Assembly: GCF_008974285.1 (NCBI RefSeq)
Contig: NZ_BKZV01000003.1
Location: forward strand, 310,001-374,000
Reading direction: 5' to 3'
Length of the DNA: 64,000 nucleotides
DNA from: Thermogemmatispora aurantia
GTDB taxonomy: Bacteria; Chloroflexota; Ktedonobacteria; Ktedonobacterales; Ktedonobacteraceae
Shown here: one piece after another, positions 17,539 to 27,246 of the stretch
Layout of the letters: the number at the start of each line of letters is the position of its first letter
Numbering within the stretch: position 1 is the stretch's first letter
Made by a program: the position numbers and the translations under genes
The notes under the pieces: model-generated
Databases searched by the model: none
What the model saw: the letters and a program-made list of their open reading frames with translations, nothing else
Told to the model about the DNA's origin: nothing

Positions 17539-18825
17539 TTAGTGACCTTCCAGGTGCTCGATCTCCGCCGCCAGGGAGGAGGCAGCGTTTACAGGCTTCC
17601 TTTGTCCAAGAAGCAGGAAGGTGATGAAGGCAGCCAGACCGAGGAAGCAGATTACACTCGCCATCGGCAGAGCAGTGTGCGCGCCAGCAATGCCAACGAG
17701 CGGTGAGGCCAGCGCCCCCAGAATAAATTGCAGTAATCCAAGGAGGGCAGAGGCACTGCCGGCTGAGTGTGGATGGTCAGTCAGAGCTAAAGCGGCAGCA
17801 TTCGGAAATACCATGCCCTGACTGGCGACGACGACGAAAAGCGCGGGGAGAATGCCTACCAATCCGACTCCGCTGATCACTGCTAAGAAGAGTCCTCCAC
17901 CGCCCAGGGCCACGGCTGTCAAGGCTCCCGCCAGCAGCTTGCGCGGCGCTACTCTGCTAACGAGACGTCCGCTGATCTGTCCCATAACGGCAATGCCCAG
18001 GGCGTTTGCACCGAAGATCAGGCTGAAGGCCTGGGGCGAGAGACCATAGATCTCCTGCGTGACGAAGGGCGAGCCAGAAATGTAGGCGAACATGGCCGCC
18101 GCCGAGAGACCACAAGAGAGCGCATAGCCAATGAAGGCTTTATCGCTAAGCAGACGGCGAAAGGTGCCCAAGGTCACGCTTAACTCTCCGCTCTGCCGTC
18201 GCTCCGGCGGCAAGGTCTCAGGTAGCCCCAGAAGGACCGCTACCCACATCAAGGCTACAAGCAAGGCGAGGAAGAGAAAGATGCCACGCCAGTTGGTGAG
18301 ACGCAGCATGAGGCCGCCGATAAGAGGGGCAGCGATGGGCGCAACGCCACTCACCAGCATGAGCATGGAGAAGAAACGGGCCAGGGCGATTCCACTGTAT
18401 CTGTCGCGTACAATGGCTCGTGCGATGACGATGCCCGCAGCTCCGGCCAGTCCCTGGATCAGTCTGAGACCAATCAGGAGCGTAACCGATGGCACGGTGG
18501 TACACAAGAGCGAGGCCAGAATGTAGGCGAGTAATCCGACCAGTAAGGGACGCCGCCGCCCAAGGCTATCGCTCAGCGGCCCTGCTAACAATTGGCCAAG
18601 GGCAAGACCAACAAGGCAGGCGCTCAGCGTGAGCTGGGCCGCCGAGGCGCTGGCCCCCAGGTCACGGCTGAGCAGGGGCAGCGCCGGCAAATACATATCA
18701 ATCGAGAGAGGACCAAAGGCTGCCAACGATCCAAGGATGATGATCAGCAGGATATAGCGCCATCTCTCCAACGAATCCACCTGATGATTGGGTCGCTCTG
18801 CATTATCCAATGATGTCTGTCTCAT
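17539..18825 (-). CDS. MFS multidrug exporter, Bcr/CflA family
   Basis: A 428-residue, 12-helix drug:proton antiporter. Family markers: GSLAAFGPLSIDMYLPALP at the first helix, LTLSACLVGLALGQLLAGPL with the loop DSLGRRRPLL (motif A of the major facilitator superfamily), and RLIQGLAGAAGIVIARAIVR (motif C-like region of 14/12-helix drug exporters). ATG 18825 begins MRQTSLDN; GAAGGA abuts it with no gap, so the true start may be a nearby codon. Just upstream is a perfect 8-4-8 palindrome at 18841-18860 that could be a repressor operator, but no regulator gene is adjacent. Confidence 0.92.
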   Translation of the reverse strand: MRQTSLDNAERPNHQVDSLERWRYILLIIILGSLAAFGPLSIDMYLPALPLLSRDLGASASAAQLTLSACLVGLALGQLLAGPLSDSLGRRRPLLVGLLAYILASLLCTTVPSVTLLIGLRLIQGLAGAAGIVIARAIVRDRYSGIALARFFSMLMLVSGVAPIAAPLIGGLMLRLTNWRGIFLFLALLVALMWVAVLLGLPETLPPERRQSGELSVTLGTFRRLLSDKAFIGYALSCGLSAAAMFAYISGSPFVTQEIYGLSPQAFSLIFGANALGIAVMGQISGRLVSRVAPRKLLAGALTAVALGGGGLFLAVISGVGLVGILPALFVVVASQGMVFPNAAALALTDHPHSAGSASALLGLLQFILGALASPLVGIAGAHTALPMASVICFLGLAAFITFLLLGQRKPVNAASSLAAEIEHLEGH

Positions 18826-18840
18826 TCCTTCAGCTACCTG

Positions 18841-18860
18841 ATAGATATACAAATATCTAT
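18841..18860. promoter_or_regulatory. Perfect palindrome upstream of the MFS exporter
   Basis: ATAGATAT-ACAA-ATATCTAT is an exact dyad 15 bp upstream of the exporter's start codon. It has the form of a MarR- or TetR-type operator and would overlap the ribosome-binding or early transcript region. Confidence 0.65.
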
Positions 18861-19017
18861 ATAAGGACGAAAAAATAAGCGCCACAGCAGAGATACTTGC
18901 TCCGGGCAGGGGGCTTGATCTGCTGCTCTCTTCCGACTGCCTTTTTGGCTGCAGTATCCCCAGGGAAGGGCCTGGACGTGGCATGCACTATGAGACGCCG
19001 GGGCGGCACCTTTTATT

Positions 19018-19626
19018 TTACTCTTGCAGGGAGGGCTTTGGCTCCCTCGGATGCTTCCAGTGCTCTTCTTGCTGACGAAGCTTCTCCAGAGCTTGCTGAT
19101 AGAGAGGTGTGGCCAACTGGCGGGCCTCCGGCAGCCGTATCCGCGAGTACATCCAGGAAAACTTGGAGCGAACAGCTTCAGGTGTCCAGCCAGCTCGGGT
19201 ACTGCTCAGCATGTCAAGAAAGGGTTGGACGTTGACCTCCAGGAAGCTGAGGCTGTCCGCCGCCTGAACCCAATCAGCTTCGGGCCATCCTCCTACCTCG
19301 TGCACGCGGATCAGGGCCATTACCTCTTCTATCAGATCGGGTGGCGCCTGGTGCTCGCGCAAAAAGTCGCCCACGATGCGCGCCGAGCGCTCGGAATGCG
19401 CTTGTAGATACAGCGGGTCATCTGCTCCACGCGAGAGATCTTGCTTTGGGCTATCGGGTCCAGGGAAGGCTCGCTCCATGTCGTGAGTCAGGGCCGCCAG
19501 CAGCATGGCCTCTGAAGCAGCCGGGTTGATCTGCCGCAGCCATTCTTCTGCCCTCAGAAGATGGGGGACCTGGGAACCGGCATGCTCCTTGACCCAGGAG
19601 CGAGCGCATGCCAGTAAGCTCTCCAT
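19018..19626 (-). CDS. HD-domain phosphohydrolase
   Basis: A 202-residue protein with the HD metal-dependent phosphohydrolase fold: PHLLRAEEWL (first His), LLAALTHDMERAFPG (central His-Asp), LQAHSERSARIVGDFL (His) and VMALIRVHEVGGW (His). The substrate is unknown; family members act on nucleotides or similar phosphoesters. I chose ATG 19626, with GAGG seven bases upstream; the frame is open to 19809, but the extra residues look non-homologous. It is convergent with nothing and precedes the MFS gene on the same strand by about 190 bases. Confidence 0.85.
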   Translation of the reverse strand: MESLLACARSWVKEHAGSQVPHLLRAEEWLRQINPAASEAMLLAALTHDMERAFPGPDSPKQDLSRGADDPLYLQAHSERSARIVGDFLREHQAPPDLIEEVMALIRVHEVGGWPEADWVQAADSLSFLEVNVQPFLDMLSSTRAGWTPEAVRSKFSWMYSRIRLPEARQLATPLYQQALEKLRQQEEHWKHPREPKPSLQE

Positions 19627-19988
19627 CGATCGCCTCGCCCTTTCCTTATCAACGCAAGCAAGAAAGTACTGCTCACTATCTCTAAGCTTAAACACCCTGT
19701 CAAGCTCGCCTGGGTGCTGGTGCCGCAGCTCGCACCGTGAGCCTGGCGGCGATGCCCAGACCTCAACCGCAAGGTCGCCAGGCATTTGCTGATGGTGACA
19801 GTTTATCACTATTGAGCTTCATCGCCAGCTCAGAGGCTTGTAGCCGTTTTCCTCCCCCGTGGCTCTTCCTCAGACTACGCTGCGCAGCGCCTAGCTCCTC
19901 TGTCTCTGATCGGTTGACACCCTATGGTATCCATGCTACCATCAACGGCACAATTGGTTCTCTATCACTATATTTTCTATCGAAGTGC
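19627..19988. promoter_or_regulatory. Intergenic region with promoter for the GT39-like gene
   Basis: TTGACA (19914-19919), 17-bp spacer, TACCAT (19937-19942), about 45 bases upstream of ATG 19989. The rest of the region shows no gene. Confidence 0.7.
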
Positions 19989-21695
19989 ATGACTATGACC
20001 ATTGCTAAAGGGAAATTGCGTAGATTGGTTCCCCTGGAGAGATGGAATCTGGTCGCGCTCGGCCTTATCCTGGTCGGGGTCAGCCTGCGCCTGATGCTGC
20101 TCAAGCAGCACTGGCCCTGGACCGATAGCGATGAGGGGATCTTTGGCCTGATGGCGCGCCATATTGCCTATCAGGGTGAGCACCCAACATTTATGTATGG
20201 CTCGTTCTATATGGGACCGCTCCAGGCTTACCTGGGCGCCGCCTTCTTTCACCTGTTCGGGTCATCGCTTCTCGCTCTACGACTTGGCCTGGTAATGCTC
20301 TTTGCTCTCTTTCTGGTTGCTCTCTATCTCCTGACCCGTACACTGTATACACCTGGGTTGAGCTTGCTGACACTGACGTTGCTGAGCCTTGGCTCACCTT
20401 ATATGCTCACCTATGAGCTGCGCTCCTATGGGGGCTATCTGGAGATCCTTCTCTGCGGCACACTGGCGCTCCTGATCGCTACCTGGTTAGCACTCCCCAC
20501 CAGCCCCACGCTCTCGCCACGCCGCCTCCTGCTCCGCTGCGGGGGCTATCTGGCCTGGGGCACTGTGGTGGGCCTGGGCCTCTGGAGCGATATGCTCATC
20601 TTACCACTAGTGGGCCTCTCCGGCCTGTTGATCGTGCTTTTCTGCTGGAGCGAGTTGGTACGCCTGTTCCCCATTGTTTGCATGGTGGGCGGCCTGGCAC
20701 TGGGAATGTGGCCGCTGCTGGCTTACAATCTGCATGCGCCACCTGGTCTTGACACGCTCAGCGCTGTGACCGTGCAGCAGCAGGGGCCGGTGCCGCTACA
20801 CTATACGCCAGCCCTGGTCTGGCAACAGATTAAGGCTACTATTCAGCTCTCTCTGCCCACGATTAGCGGCAACCCCTTCTGCCCAGTCAGCGAAGTGCCG
20901 GTCCTGCGGGACCCCACCAGCGCCCCTACACTGGCTTGCCGGTTGATCCATCTCGGCTGGGGCACCGGCTATTTGCTGCTCTTTCTCGCCGCCCTGGGGC
21001 TGGCCGGCTGGGATCTATGGCGCCTCGGACGGCGTCCTCGTCTGGAAGGCAAGGCCAACAAGCAGGCTGACCTCGTCCGAGCCAGCGCCCGCCTGCTGTT
21101 GCTGATTGCCGCCGCCATCACTCTGGTGCTCTTCATTCATAGCCTTGCACCGCTCAAGTGGCCCTCTCTGCATGGGCGCTACCTGATCATTTTTTGGATC
21201 GCTCTCCCCGCAATCCTCTGGCCCCTCTGGCAGGGTGCACGGGTCACGTGGTCCTTTCTGCCCAGGTTACGTCAGCCTGGTCGCGCGCTCTGCCTCGCTC
21301 TGCTGCTGTTGCTGCTGCTCTTCTATGGAATTGGTACGGCTCAGGCTTTTAGCGAAACTGCCACAGCTCAGATGTACTATCAACAGGATATGGCTTTCGT
21401 ACAACGACTGGAGGAACTGGGCATAACCCACTTCTATAGCGATTATTGGACCTGCTATAAGGTGGCTTTCCTCAGCCAGGAGCGCCTGACCTGTGGGGTT
21501 GTCAACCAGCAGCTGCAGCCGGGCTATATTCGCTACTGGCCCTATTACTGGGCTACCCACGCCGATCACCATGCCGCTTACGTGCTGCCACGTAGCGACT
21601 ACGATGCCGCCCTACAAGCGTTGATGGCCCAGCAGAATCGGCACTATCGCCTGACGCTCTACAGAGACTACTTTATCGTGCAACCAGTAGGATGA
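19989..21695 (+). CDS. GT39/ArnT-like membrane glycosyltransferase
   Basis: A 568-residue integral membrane protein with a dozen or so hydrophobic helices, of the lipid-linked-sugar mannosyltransferase/ArnT (GT-C) superfamily. The first extracytoplasmic loop carries the acidic motif WPWTDSDEGIFGLMARHI that in GT39/GT83 enzymes binds the donor phosphate and metal. After about residue 430 comes a soluble tail with Tyr- and His-rich segments (YWPYYWATHADHHAAYVL). Start: ATG 19989 (or 19995); an upstream extension to 19737 crosses the promoter and is not supported. It probably glycosylates an envelope lipid or protein; donor and acceptor are not known. Confidence 0.8.
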   Translation: MTMTIAKGKLRRLVPLERWNLVALGLILVGVSLRLMLLKQHWPWTDSDEGIFGLMARHIAYQGEHPTFMYGSFYMGPLQAYLGAAFFHLFGSSLLALRLGLVMLFALFLVALYLLTRTLYTPGLSLLTLTLLSLGSPYMLTYELRSYGGYLEILLCGTLALLIATWLALPTSPTLSPRRLLLRCGGYLAWGTVVGLGLWSDMLILPLVGLSGLLIVLFCWSELVRLFPIVCMVGGLALGMWPLLAYNLHAPPGLDTLSAVTVQQQGPVPLHYTPALVWQQIKATIQLSLPTISGNPFCPVSEVPVLRDPTSAPTLACRLIHLGWGTGYLLLFLAALGLAGWDLWRLGRRPRLEGKANKQADLVRASARLLLLIAAAITLVLFIHSLAPLKWPSLHGRYLIIFWIALPAILWPLWQGARVTWSFLPRLRQPGRALCLALLLLLLLFYGIGTAQAFSETATAQMYYQQDMAFVQRLEELGITHFYSDYWTCYKVAFLSQERLTCGVVNQQLQPGYIRYWPYYWATHADHHAAYVLPRSDYDAALQALMAQQNRHYRLTLYRDYFIVQPVG

Positions 21696-21773
21696 CAGAC
21701 CTGTCTGGCAAAGGACTTAGCACAGGCGCAAGGGTAGCGTCTCCTGTCAGAGGGGGAGTCGGAAGGAACGACC

Positions 21774-22694
21774 CTACCTAGGGGTAAAAGGCTTCTGCCC
21801 GTAGCCAATGAGAAAAGAGCAGCTGGCTCGCAGGCTGTTCCATTCCTGGTTAGCGCTGTCGATAAGATTATACACTTCTTGCTGCGAAAGGTTGAAATAG
21901 GCAGCCAGAGGTGTGCTGATCGCTTTCCAGATCTCGCGGAGGTCCAGGGCCAGCAGGGAGCCGATCCGTCCTCCCCACTCCCCTACCGGTGCTTCGACGG
22001 TGCGCATATATACGTTGACTAGCCTGGCTTCTTGAAGATAGCGTTCCAGGGAGCGCGCCACTGCTCCCTCCGTGTCTAAGCCTCGCTGCGCAGCCAATTG
22101 GGCCCCCATGCTCAGGAGCTTCTCGTTTGCCGGTCCTGCAGGGGTGACACGCAGACCTAGCCCAGGCTCGACCAACTCAACCCAGCCTCCAGGAGCAGTC
22201 AGCCGAGCCAGCTCGCGCACTACCTCCGGCCAGGCAGCCAGGGGCAGAGCTGAGGTCAGGAGCCGCTGGTGGACAAAATCGAAGGAGGCGTCGGCGAAGG
22301 GTAGGCCCCGCAGTACATCACCCTGGACGAAGCGATAATTGGAGGGAGGGGTGGTCGCCTTGAGCTGTTCCAGGTCGACGCCGACTACTTCCGCCTGTGG
22401 GAACTGCTGGCAGAGTTCAAAAGCCCATTGCCCGGTACCACAGCCGACATCCAGAATGCGCCGCGGCTGCCCAATTGGGGCCAGGTAGTTGGCCCGTAGC
22501 AGGGCCCGCAGAACGTAATGTTGGAAATCCAGCCGATTGACTTCGCCCAGGTCCTTGGGCAGCATGTAGGGCTGCTCTTGCAAAAAGCGACGCTCACCCT
22601 GCAGCGGCGGTAAAGCAGCCCCCTCCGCCACTACCTGGCCCGTCGCGCGCGACGCTGGCACAGAGCGCCGTCGCCGAAAAACCCACCAGGGCAT
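21774..22694 (-). CDS. SAM-dependent methyltransferase (paralogue A)
   Basis: A 306-residue class I methyltransferase. SAM-binding motif ILDVGCGTGQWAFELCQQFP, then VVGVDLEQ, NYRFVQGDVLRGLPFADASF, WVELVEPG. The N-terminus MPWWVFRRRRSVP and the conserved PYMLPKDLGEVNRLDFQHY occur also in the gene at 26163, so the two are duplicates (clearly over half identical by eye). ATG 22694 has AAAGGAG eight bases upstream. The substrate is unknown. The promoter is a TTGACA-18-TACACT pair about 215 bases upstream, shared in form with its paralogue. Confidence 0.9.
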   Translation of the reverse strand: MPWWVFRRRRSVPASRATGQVVAEGAALPPLQGERRFLQEQPYMLPKDLGEVNRLDFQHYVLRALLRANYLAPIGQPRRILDVGCGTGQWAFELCQQFPQAEVVGVDLEQLKATTPPSNYRFVQGDVLRGLPFADASFDFVHQRLLTSALPLAAWPEVVRELARLTAPGGWVELVEPGLGLRVTPAGPANEKLLSMGAQLAAQRGLDTEGAVARSLERYLQEARLVNVYMRTVEAPVGEWGGRIGSLLALDLREIWKAISTPLAAYFNLSQQEVYNLIDSANQEWNSLRASCSFLIGYGQKPFTPR

Positions 22695-23249
22695 GGAGAA
22701 GCTCCTTTCTGCAACGAGATGACCTGGCGCTGGTGGCAGTAGAAGCAGCAGTCGGCAGACAGCTAGCCAGACAGACACAGCCAGTGAGACTCAAATACCC
22801 TGATCTGCTTCTTCTGGAGCAGGCTCTGCTTCTTCTCCAAAGGCAGGAAGGGGGGCACATCCGGCGCCAGGCCTGGCGTCGTTATCCGCGAGCAATCGCT
22901 CAATTGAGAGTGTAGGTAAGACACGCGGCCTCTGTCAATTGTAAACACAGCCAGCTGAGGAGAGCACCGCCCTTTATTAACAGATTTTTTATGTGAGTAG
23001 ATCAGACGTGCAGTAGAAGCGAGTCTTGAGGCCAGTTCGACGCCGCCAGTCCAGCGCCCTTCTTCGCTGTTGCCGCCAGCAGAAACAGTCGTGTACCATC
23101 TAAAAGATGATTCTACCCAACCGAACTAACAACATGAGTCCCATGACCCGCCTCTTGTCGGCGACGGCGGCGCTCACTCCTGCAGAGAGCTTGTGGGAGA
23201 TGCCAGGAGGGGGTCCCTCTCTGCTGCTGAGATCTGAAGGAGGCATCAA
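22695..23249. promoter_or_regulatory. Divergent region with the promoter of methyltransferase paralogue A
   Basis: On the minus strand: TTGACA (22933-22938), 18-bp spacer, TACACT (22909-22914). The transcript leader would be about 205 bases. The rightward promoter for the PHP gene was not found; 22970-23000 is AT-rich. No gene is seen in the 555 bases. Confidence 0.6.
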
Positions 23250-24131
23250 GTGCAACAACGTCTTTCTGAGCAAGCCACGATTGATCTCCATTTGCACACG
23301 ACCTGGAGCGATGGGCGCTGGACCGCGGCAGATCTTTTAGTCCACGTCCGCGAGCGGGGCTTTAAACTGATTGCCGTCACGGATCACGATCGGGTGGATA
23401 CGATCCCTCAGCTGCAGGACCTGGCGAAGGAGCAGGGGGTTGCCGTCCTCAATGGCGTTGAGATCAGCGCTGCCTGGCGAGGCCAGATGGCCGATGTGCT
23501 TGGCTACGGCTTTGATCCTGAGCAGCCGGAGCTGCGGCGGCTGGTGGAGCAAGTACATGAGGGGCAGCGAGCTAACGCAGAGGAGGTTTATGCCGAGTTG
23601 CTCCGTCGCGGCTACTCCTTTCCCGAGCGGGAGCGGCTCCTGGCAGCGCAGGGTAACCAGCTGCGAGTCGCTGGTGACTGCGGCCTCCTTCTGTTGAAGC
23701 ATGGCTATGTCTCCAGCTGGAGAGAGGCCCTCGCCCTGATCCGCGACGCGGGCTATCGGGAGATTAAGGTGGATCTGGCCGCTGCTATTGACGTGCTCCA
23801 CCGCAGTGGGGGCCTGGCCCTGATCGCCCACCCGGGCCGCGGTCTGCGCGAACCGGCAGAGTTCACATTCTACAGCCCCGAGCTACTGGATCGCGTACGG
23901 GCGGAGGTCGCCTTCGATGGGCTCGAGGTCTACTATCCCACCCACGGGCCGGAGCTAGAGGCCATCTATGAAGCTTATGTCCGACGTCATGGGCTGGTCA
24001 TGAGCGCTGGTTCGGATTCGCATGGCCCTCCTGGCCGTCTGCCTATCGGTTACCCAGCATGGCGCTGCCGAGCGCTATTGGAGCGGCTAGGGATCGCGGT
24101 CGAGCCGGAGGCAGCAGCTGCTGACAGCTAA
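23250..24131 (+). CDS. PHP-domain phosphoesterase (YciV/TrpH-like)
   Basis: A 293-residue PHP metal-dependent phosphatase of the type acting on 3',5'-nucleotide bisphosphates or other phosphoesters. Metal ligands: DLHLHTTWSDG, AVTDHDRVD, VEISAAW, ALIAHPGR and AGSDSHG. The start is GTG 23250, preceded by AAGGAGG with six bases between. It is a single-gene unit. The frame has the usual length of the family. The exact substrate cannot be given. Confidence 0.9.
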   Translation: MQQRLSEQATIDLHLHTTWSDGRWTAADLLVHVRERGFKLIAVTDHDRVDTIPQLQDLAKEQGVAVLNGVEISAAWRGQMADVLGYGFDPEQPELRRLVEQVHEGQRANAEEVYAELLRRGYSFPERERLLAAQGNQLRVAGDCGLLLLKHGYVSSWREALALIRDAGYREIKVDLAAAIDVLHRSGGLALIAHPGRGLREPAEFTFYSPELLDRVRAEVAFDGLEVYYPTHGPELEAIYEAYVRRHGLVMSAGSDSHGPPGRLPIGYPAWRCRALLERLGIAVEPEAAAADS

Positions 24132-24460
24132 AGGGAGCGAGGAGACTGTCCTCTTGTGCGCCTGCTATTGCATTTCATACCAGCAGCCTTATGAGGAGGC
24201 CAGGCCCTTAAGGCAGTCGTCCGGCGAAGCGGTGCCAGGGACAGCGGCGATCAGGTGATAAGATGATAATGGCCACGATGCCACCTCCTCTTTGATTACC
24301 AGGCATGGTCGCTGCTGAAGAGAACAAGACGGTCGCCAGCGCTTTCGCGGCATGGTCACGAAGCTGCACTGGCAGAGCCGCCTTCTGTGAAGGCAGGGCC
24401 TAGCGGCGGCAGTGAGGCCCTCACTAAAGCTTATCTGCATCGATGAGCAGGAGTAGAAGC
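24132..24460. other. Intergenic region without recognised gene
   Basis: About 330 bases between the PHP and carboxylesterase genes. No frame, hairpin with a T-run or convincing promoter was seen. Confidence 0.4.
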
Positions 24461-25975
24461 ATGAGTCAATGCATTGTCGAAACACGCTATGGCAGGGTTC
24501 AGGGCTATCAGCAAGGAGAGATTTGCGTCTGGAAGGGCATTCCGTTTGCCCGGCCTCCTCTCGGGGCCAGGCGCTTTCGTCCGCCTGAGCCACCGCAACC
24601 GTGGGCGGATGTGCGCCCAACAACATCCTTTAGTCCGATGGCTCCCCAGGTAGCCGAGATGGGGGCCAGTATGGTTGGAGCCATAGGGGCTGAGCGCGTC
24701 GTTGATCCGCGCCCGATCAGCGAGGACTGCCTCTATCTGAATATCTGGTCTCCCGCCGCAGACCAGGGGAAGCGCCCGGTGATGGTCTATATTCATGGCG
24801 GTGCCTTCACCGTGGGATCGGCCTCCGACCCGTGGTACGACGGCGCCTCGTTCGCAACCCGCCACAATATGGTAGTGGTCTCGCTCAATTACCGGCTGGG
24901 GATTCTGGGCTTTGTCTACCTCAAGGAGCTGGCCGGCGCGGCCTCCGGCTATAGCGGCAACTGCGGTCTGTTAGACCAGATCGCTGGCTTGCGCTGGGTA
25001 CGCGAGAATATCGAGGCTTTCGGCGGCGATCCCGAGAATGTGACAGTGATGGGCGAATCGGCGGGAGCTATGAGCATCGCGGCCCTGCTGGGCATGCCCG
25101 CAGCGCGCGGCCTCTTTAAGCGGGCGATTCTGCAGAGCGGGGCCGCCGGCGACCTTCCTACTGGCACAGAAGCCACCCGGGTGGCCCAGGCCTTGTTGAC
25201 CAGGCTTGGTCTGGACCCTTCGCAGGTCGAGGCACTGGCTGAGGTGCCGCTGGAGACGCTGCTCAAGGTGCAGCCGGAGCTGGGACAGGAGTTCGGCGGG
25301 GTCCGCGCTTTTAGCCCGGTGATCGACGGTGAGACACTGCCGCAGCACCCACTGGCCATGCTGGCCCAAGGCTCAGCCAAAGATGTGGCCGTGTTGCTGG
25401 GCACGAACCGCGATGAATGGCGGCTGTTCGCCTTGATGAGTGGAGGGGTACAGGTAAACGAAGCTCTTCTCAAGCGGCTCTTCGGGGATTCGGCTCAGCG
25501 GGTGCTCGCGCTTTATACCGCGGCACGAGAGGACCATTCCCCCGAGTTCGCCTGGATTGATCTGATGAGCGATCTAGTCTTTCGCATCCCAGCTATTCGC
25601 CTGGCGGAGGCCCAGGTTCAGCAGGGGGCCCCCGTCTGGATGTACCGCTTCGACTGGAAGTCGCCCGCTTTCGGCGGGGTGCTCGGGGCCGCGCATGCAA
25701 TGGATATTCCTTTTGTCTTCAATACGCTTGATGTGGGACTTTCGCGCATTTTTACTGGTACTGCGCCCAGCCGGCAGGCCCTGGCCGACCTGATGCACGC
25801 CTCATGGGCAGCCTTTATGCGCGACGGGAACCCGTCCATTCCCGGCCTGCCAGAGTGGCCTCGCTATGATCTGGAGCGGCGCGCAACGCTGATCTGGGAT
25901 GAGACCCCCTCTCTTGCCGAGGACCCCCAGGGAGAGCTGCGAGCACTGTGGGAAGAGATCAGACAGGTATCCTGA
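24461..25975 (+). CDS. Carboxylesterase, type B (alpha/beta hydrolase)
   Basis: A 504-residue type B carboxylesterase like PnbA of Bacillus. Motifs: GRVQGYQQGEICVWKGIPFA, EDCLYLNIWSP (the family's conserved segment), oxyanion hole YIHGGAFTVGS, nucleophile VMGESAGAMS (Ser200), and catalytic His in GAAHAMDIPFVF (His412); the triad acid is probably a Glu in the NRDEW region. No signal peptide, so a cytosolic esterase. ATG 24461 is preceded by GGAG; an ATG at 24443 would add six residues. It has no neighbour that indicates a substrate. Confidence 0.93.
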   Translation: MSQCIVETRYGRVQGYQQGEICVWKGIPFARPPLGARRFRPPEPPQPWADVRPTTSFSPMAPQVAEMGASMVGAIGAERVVDPRPISEDCLYLNIWSPAADQGKRPVMVYIHGGAFTVGSASDPWYDGASFATRHNMVVVSLNYRLGILGFVYLKELAGAASGYSGNCGLLDQIAGLRWVRENIEAFGGDPENVTVMGESAGAMSIAALLGMPAARGLFKRAILQSGAAGDLPTGTEATRVAQALLTRLGLDPSQVEALAEVPLETLLKVQPELGQEFGGVRAFSPVIDGETLPQHPLAMLAQGSAKDVAVLLGTNRDEWRLFALMSGGVQVNEALLKRLFGDSAQRVLALYTAAREDHSPEFAWIDLMSDLVFRIPAIRLAEAQVQQGAPVWMYRFDWKSPAFGGVLGAAHAMDIPFVFNTLDVGLSRIFTGTAPSRQALADLMHASWAAFMRDGNPSIPGLPEWPRYDLERRATLIWDETPSLAEDPQGELRALWEEIRQVS

Positions 25976-26063
25976 AGCCCGACCGCCAGCCAGCAGGAGG
26001 TAAACCGGCCCCTCCCTATCGGCACCTTCTCAGGTGAGCCTCGCACTGGCTAGTGGCAGGTAC

Positions 26064-26086
26064 GAGGCGGGAGTAGTACCCGCCTC
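26064..26086. terminator. Hairpin between convergent genes
   Basis: GAGGCGGG (26064-26071) and CCCGCCTC (26079-26086) form an 8-bp GC-rich stem with a 7-base loop, between the rightward esterase and the leftward methyltransferase. T-runs are weak on both sides, so a bidirectional terminator is likely but not certain. Confidence 0.55.
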
Positions 26087-26162
26087 GCACTTCAGACAAT
26101 CTTCCTTTTGCTTCCTGGCTGCACGGCATAACGGCGCCACAAACTGGGTCGGGCCAGGAGGA

Positions 26163-27101
26163 TTAGCTAGCTGTCGGTTTTTGAGCGCAGGCAACAGCCA
26201 GAGAGTAGGAGGTTCGCAGCTCATTCCATTCGCGATTGGCTTGATCCAGCAAATCAAGCACTTCCTGCTCGGAGAGGCCAAAGCGCGCCGCGACAGGAGC
26301 GCTGATAGCCTTAATTCCCTCACGCACATCAATAGCCATCAACGACCCGAGACGCCCTCCCCATTCCCCAACAGGAATCTCGATCGGATAGCGCTGGACG
26401 TTGATCAGACCGGCCTCTAGCAAGTAGCGGTCCAGCGAGCGCATCACTTCGCCCTCGCTATCGAGACCGCGTAGAGCTGCTAGCTGCCCAATCAAGCCGA
26501 TCAACTGTTGGGTAGCTGGACCAGCAGGGGTAAAGTTACTCGAACTAGAGCCTCCCTCAACAAGTTCGATCCATCCTCCGGAACAGGTGACGCGCGCCAG
26601 TTCCTGTATCACGCCCGGCCAAGCTGACAAAGGAATAGCCAGGAAGAGAAGGCGCTGATGGACAAAATCGAACCAGTTGCTCTCAAAGGGGAGGCCATCC
26701 AACACATCTCCCTTCACAAAGCGATAGTTGGCCGGTGGGGAGCTGCTCACTTTGACCTGCTCCAGGTCAAGACCGATGACTTCGGCTTGGGGAAATTGCT
26801 GGGCCAGTTCGATAGCCCACTGCCCGGTGCCGCAGCCAACATCCAGAATGCGCCGCGGCTGCTCAATGGGAGCCAGATAGTTACCCCGCAAGAGACTGCG
26901 CAAGACATAGTGTTGGAAATCGAGACGGTTGACCTCTCCCAGATCTTTCGGTAATAAGTAAGGCTGCGCATCTAAATAGCGGCGATGGCCTCGCAGACGC
27001 GGCAAAGCCACCTCTCCAACCGACCTGCGCGTCGGCTGCGCTGCCGGATCTGAACCTCCGCCATCTTTGCTAACTCGGCGGCGAAACAGCCACCAGGGCA
27101 T
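26163..27101 (-). CDS. SAM-dependent methyltransferase (paralogue B)
   Basis: A 312-residue class I methyltransferase, a duplicate of the gene at 21774. Shared segments: MPWWLFRRR, LLPKDLGEVNRLDFQHYVLR, ILDVGCGTGQWAIELAQQFP, VIGLDLEQ, FVHQRLL, and the C-terminal WGGRLGSLMA. The esterase, the PHP gene and two intergenic regions lie between the two copies. ATG 27101 has AAGGAGGAAAGG upstream. Its promoter has the same box pair and 18-bp spacer as paralogue A. The substrate is unknown; a role in small-molecule or lipid methylation is only a guess. Confidence 0.9.
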   Translation of the reverse strand: MPWWLFRRRVSKDGGGSDPAAQPTRRSVGEVALPRLRGHRRYLDAQPYLLPKDLGEVNRLDFQHYVLRSLLRGNYLAPIEQPRRILDVGCGTGQWAIELAQQFPQAEVIGLDLEQVKVSSSPPANYRFVKGDVLDGLPFESNWFDFVHQRLLFLAIPLSAWPGVIQELARVTCSGGWIELVEGGSSSSNFTPAGPATQQLIGLIGQLAALRGLDSEGEVMRSLDRYLLEAGLINVQRYPIEIPVGEWGGRLGSLMAIDVREGIKAISAPVAARFGLSEQEVLDLLDQANREWNELRTSYSLAVACAQKPTAS

Positions 27102-27246
27102 CCTTTCCTCCTTCCTGATCCCGCCCTTATCATCTGCCAGGTAAGGAAGGGAGACGAAGAACAAGGCCGCGACGGTCTTCTCCCCCCATAGGCGGACGGA
27201 ACACGAAGCCAGTGGGCTCCTCGGGAGAAAGCGTAGTTCAGAAGAA

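Noticed and set aside
19737..19988. N-terminal extension of the GT39-like protein
   Set aside because: It crosses a good promoter and encodes a Pro/Arg/Ser-rich stretch unlike the family.
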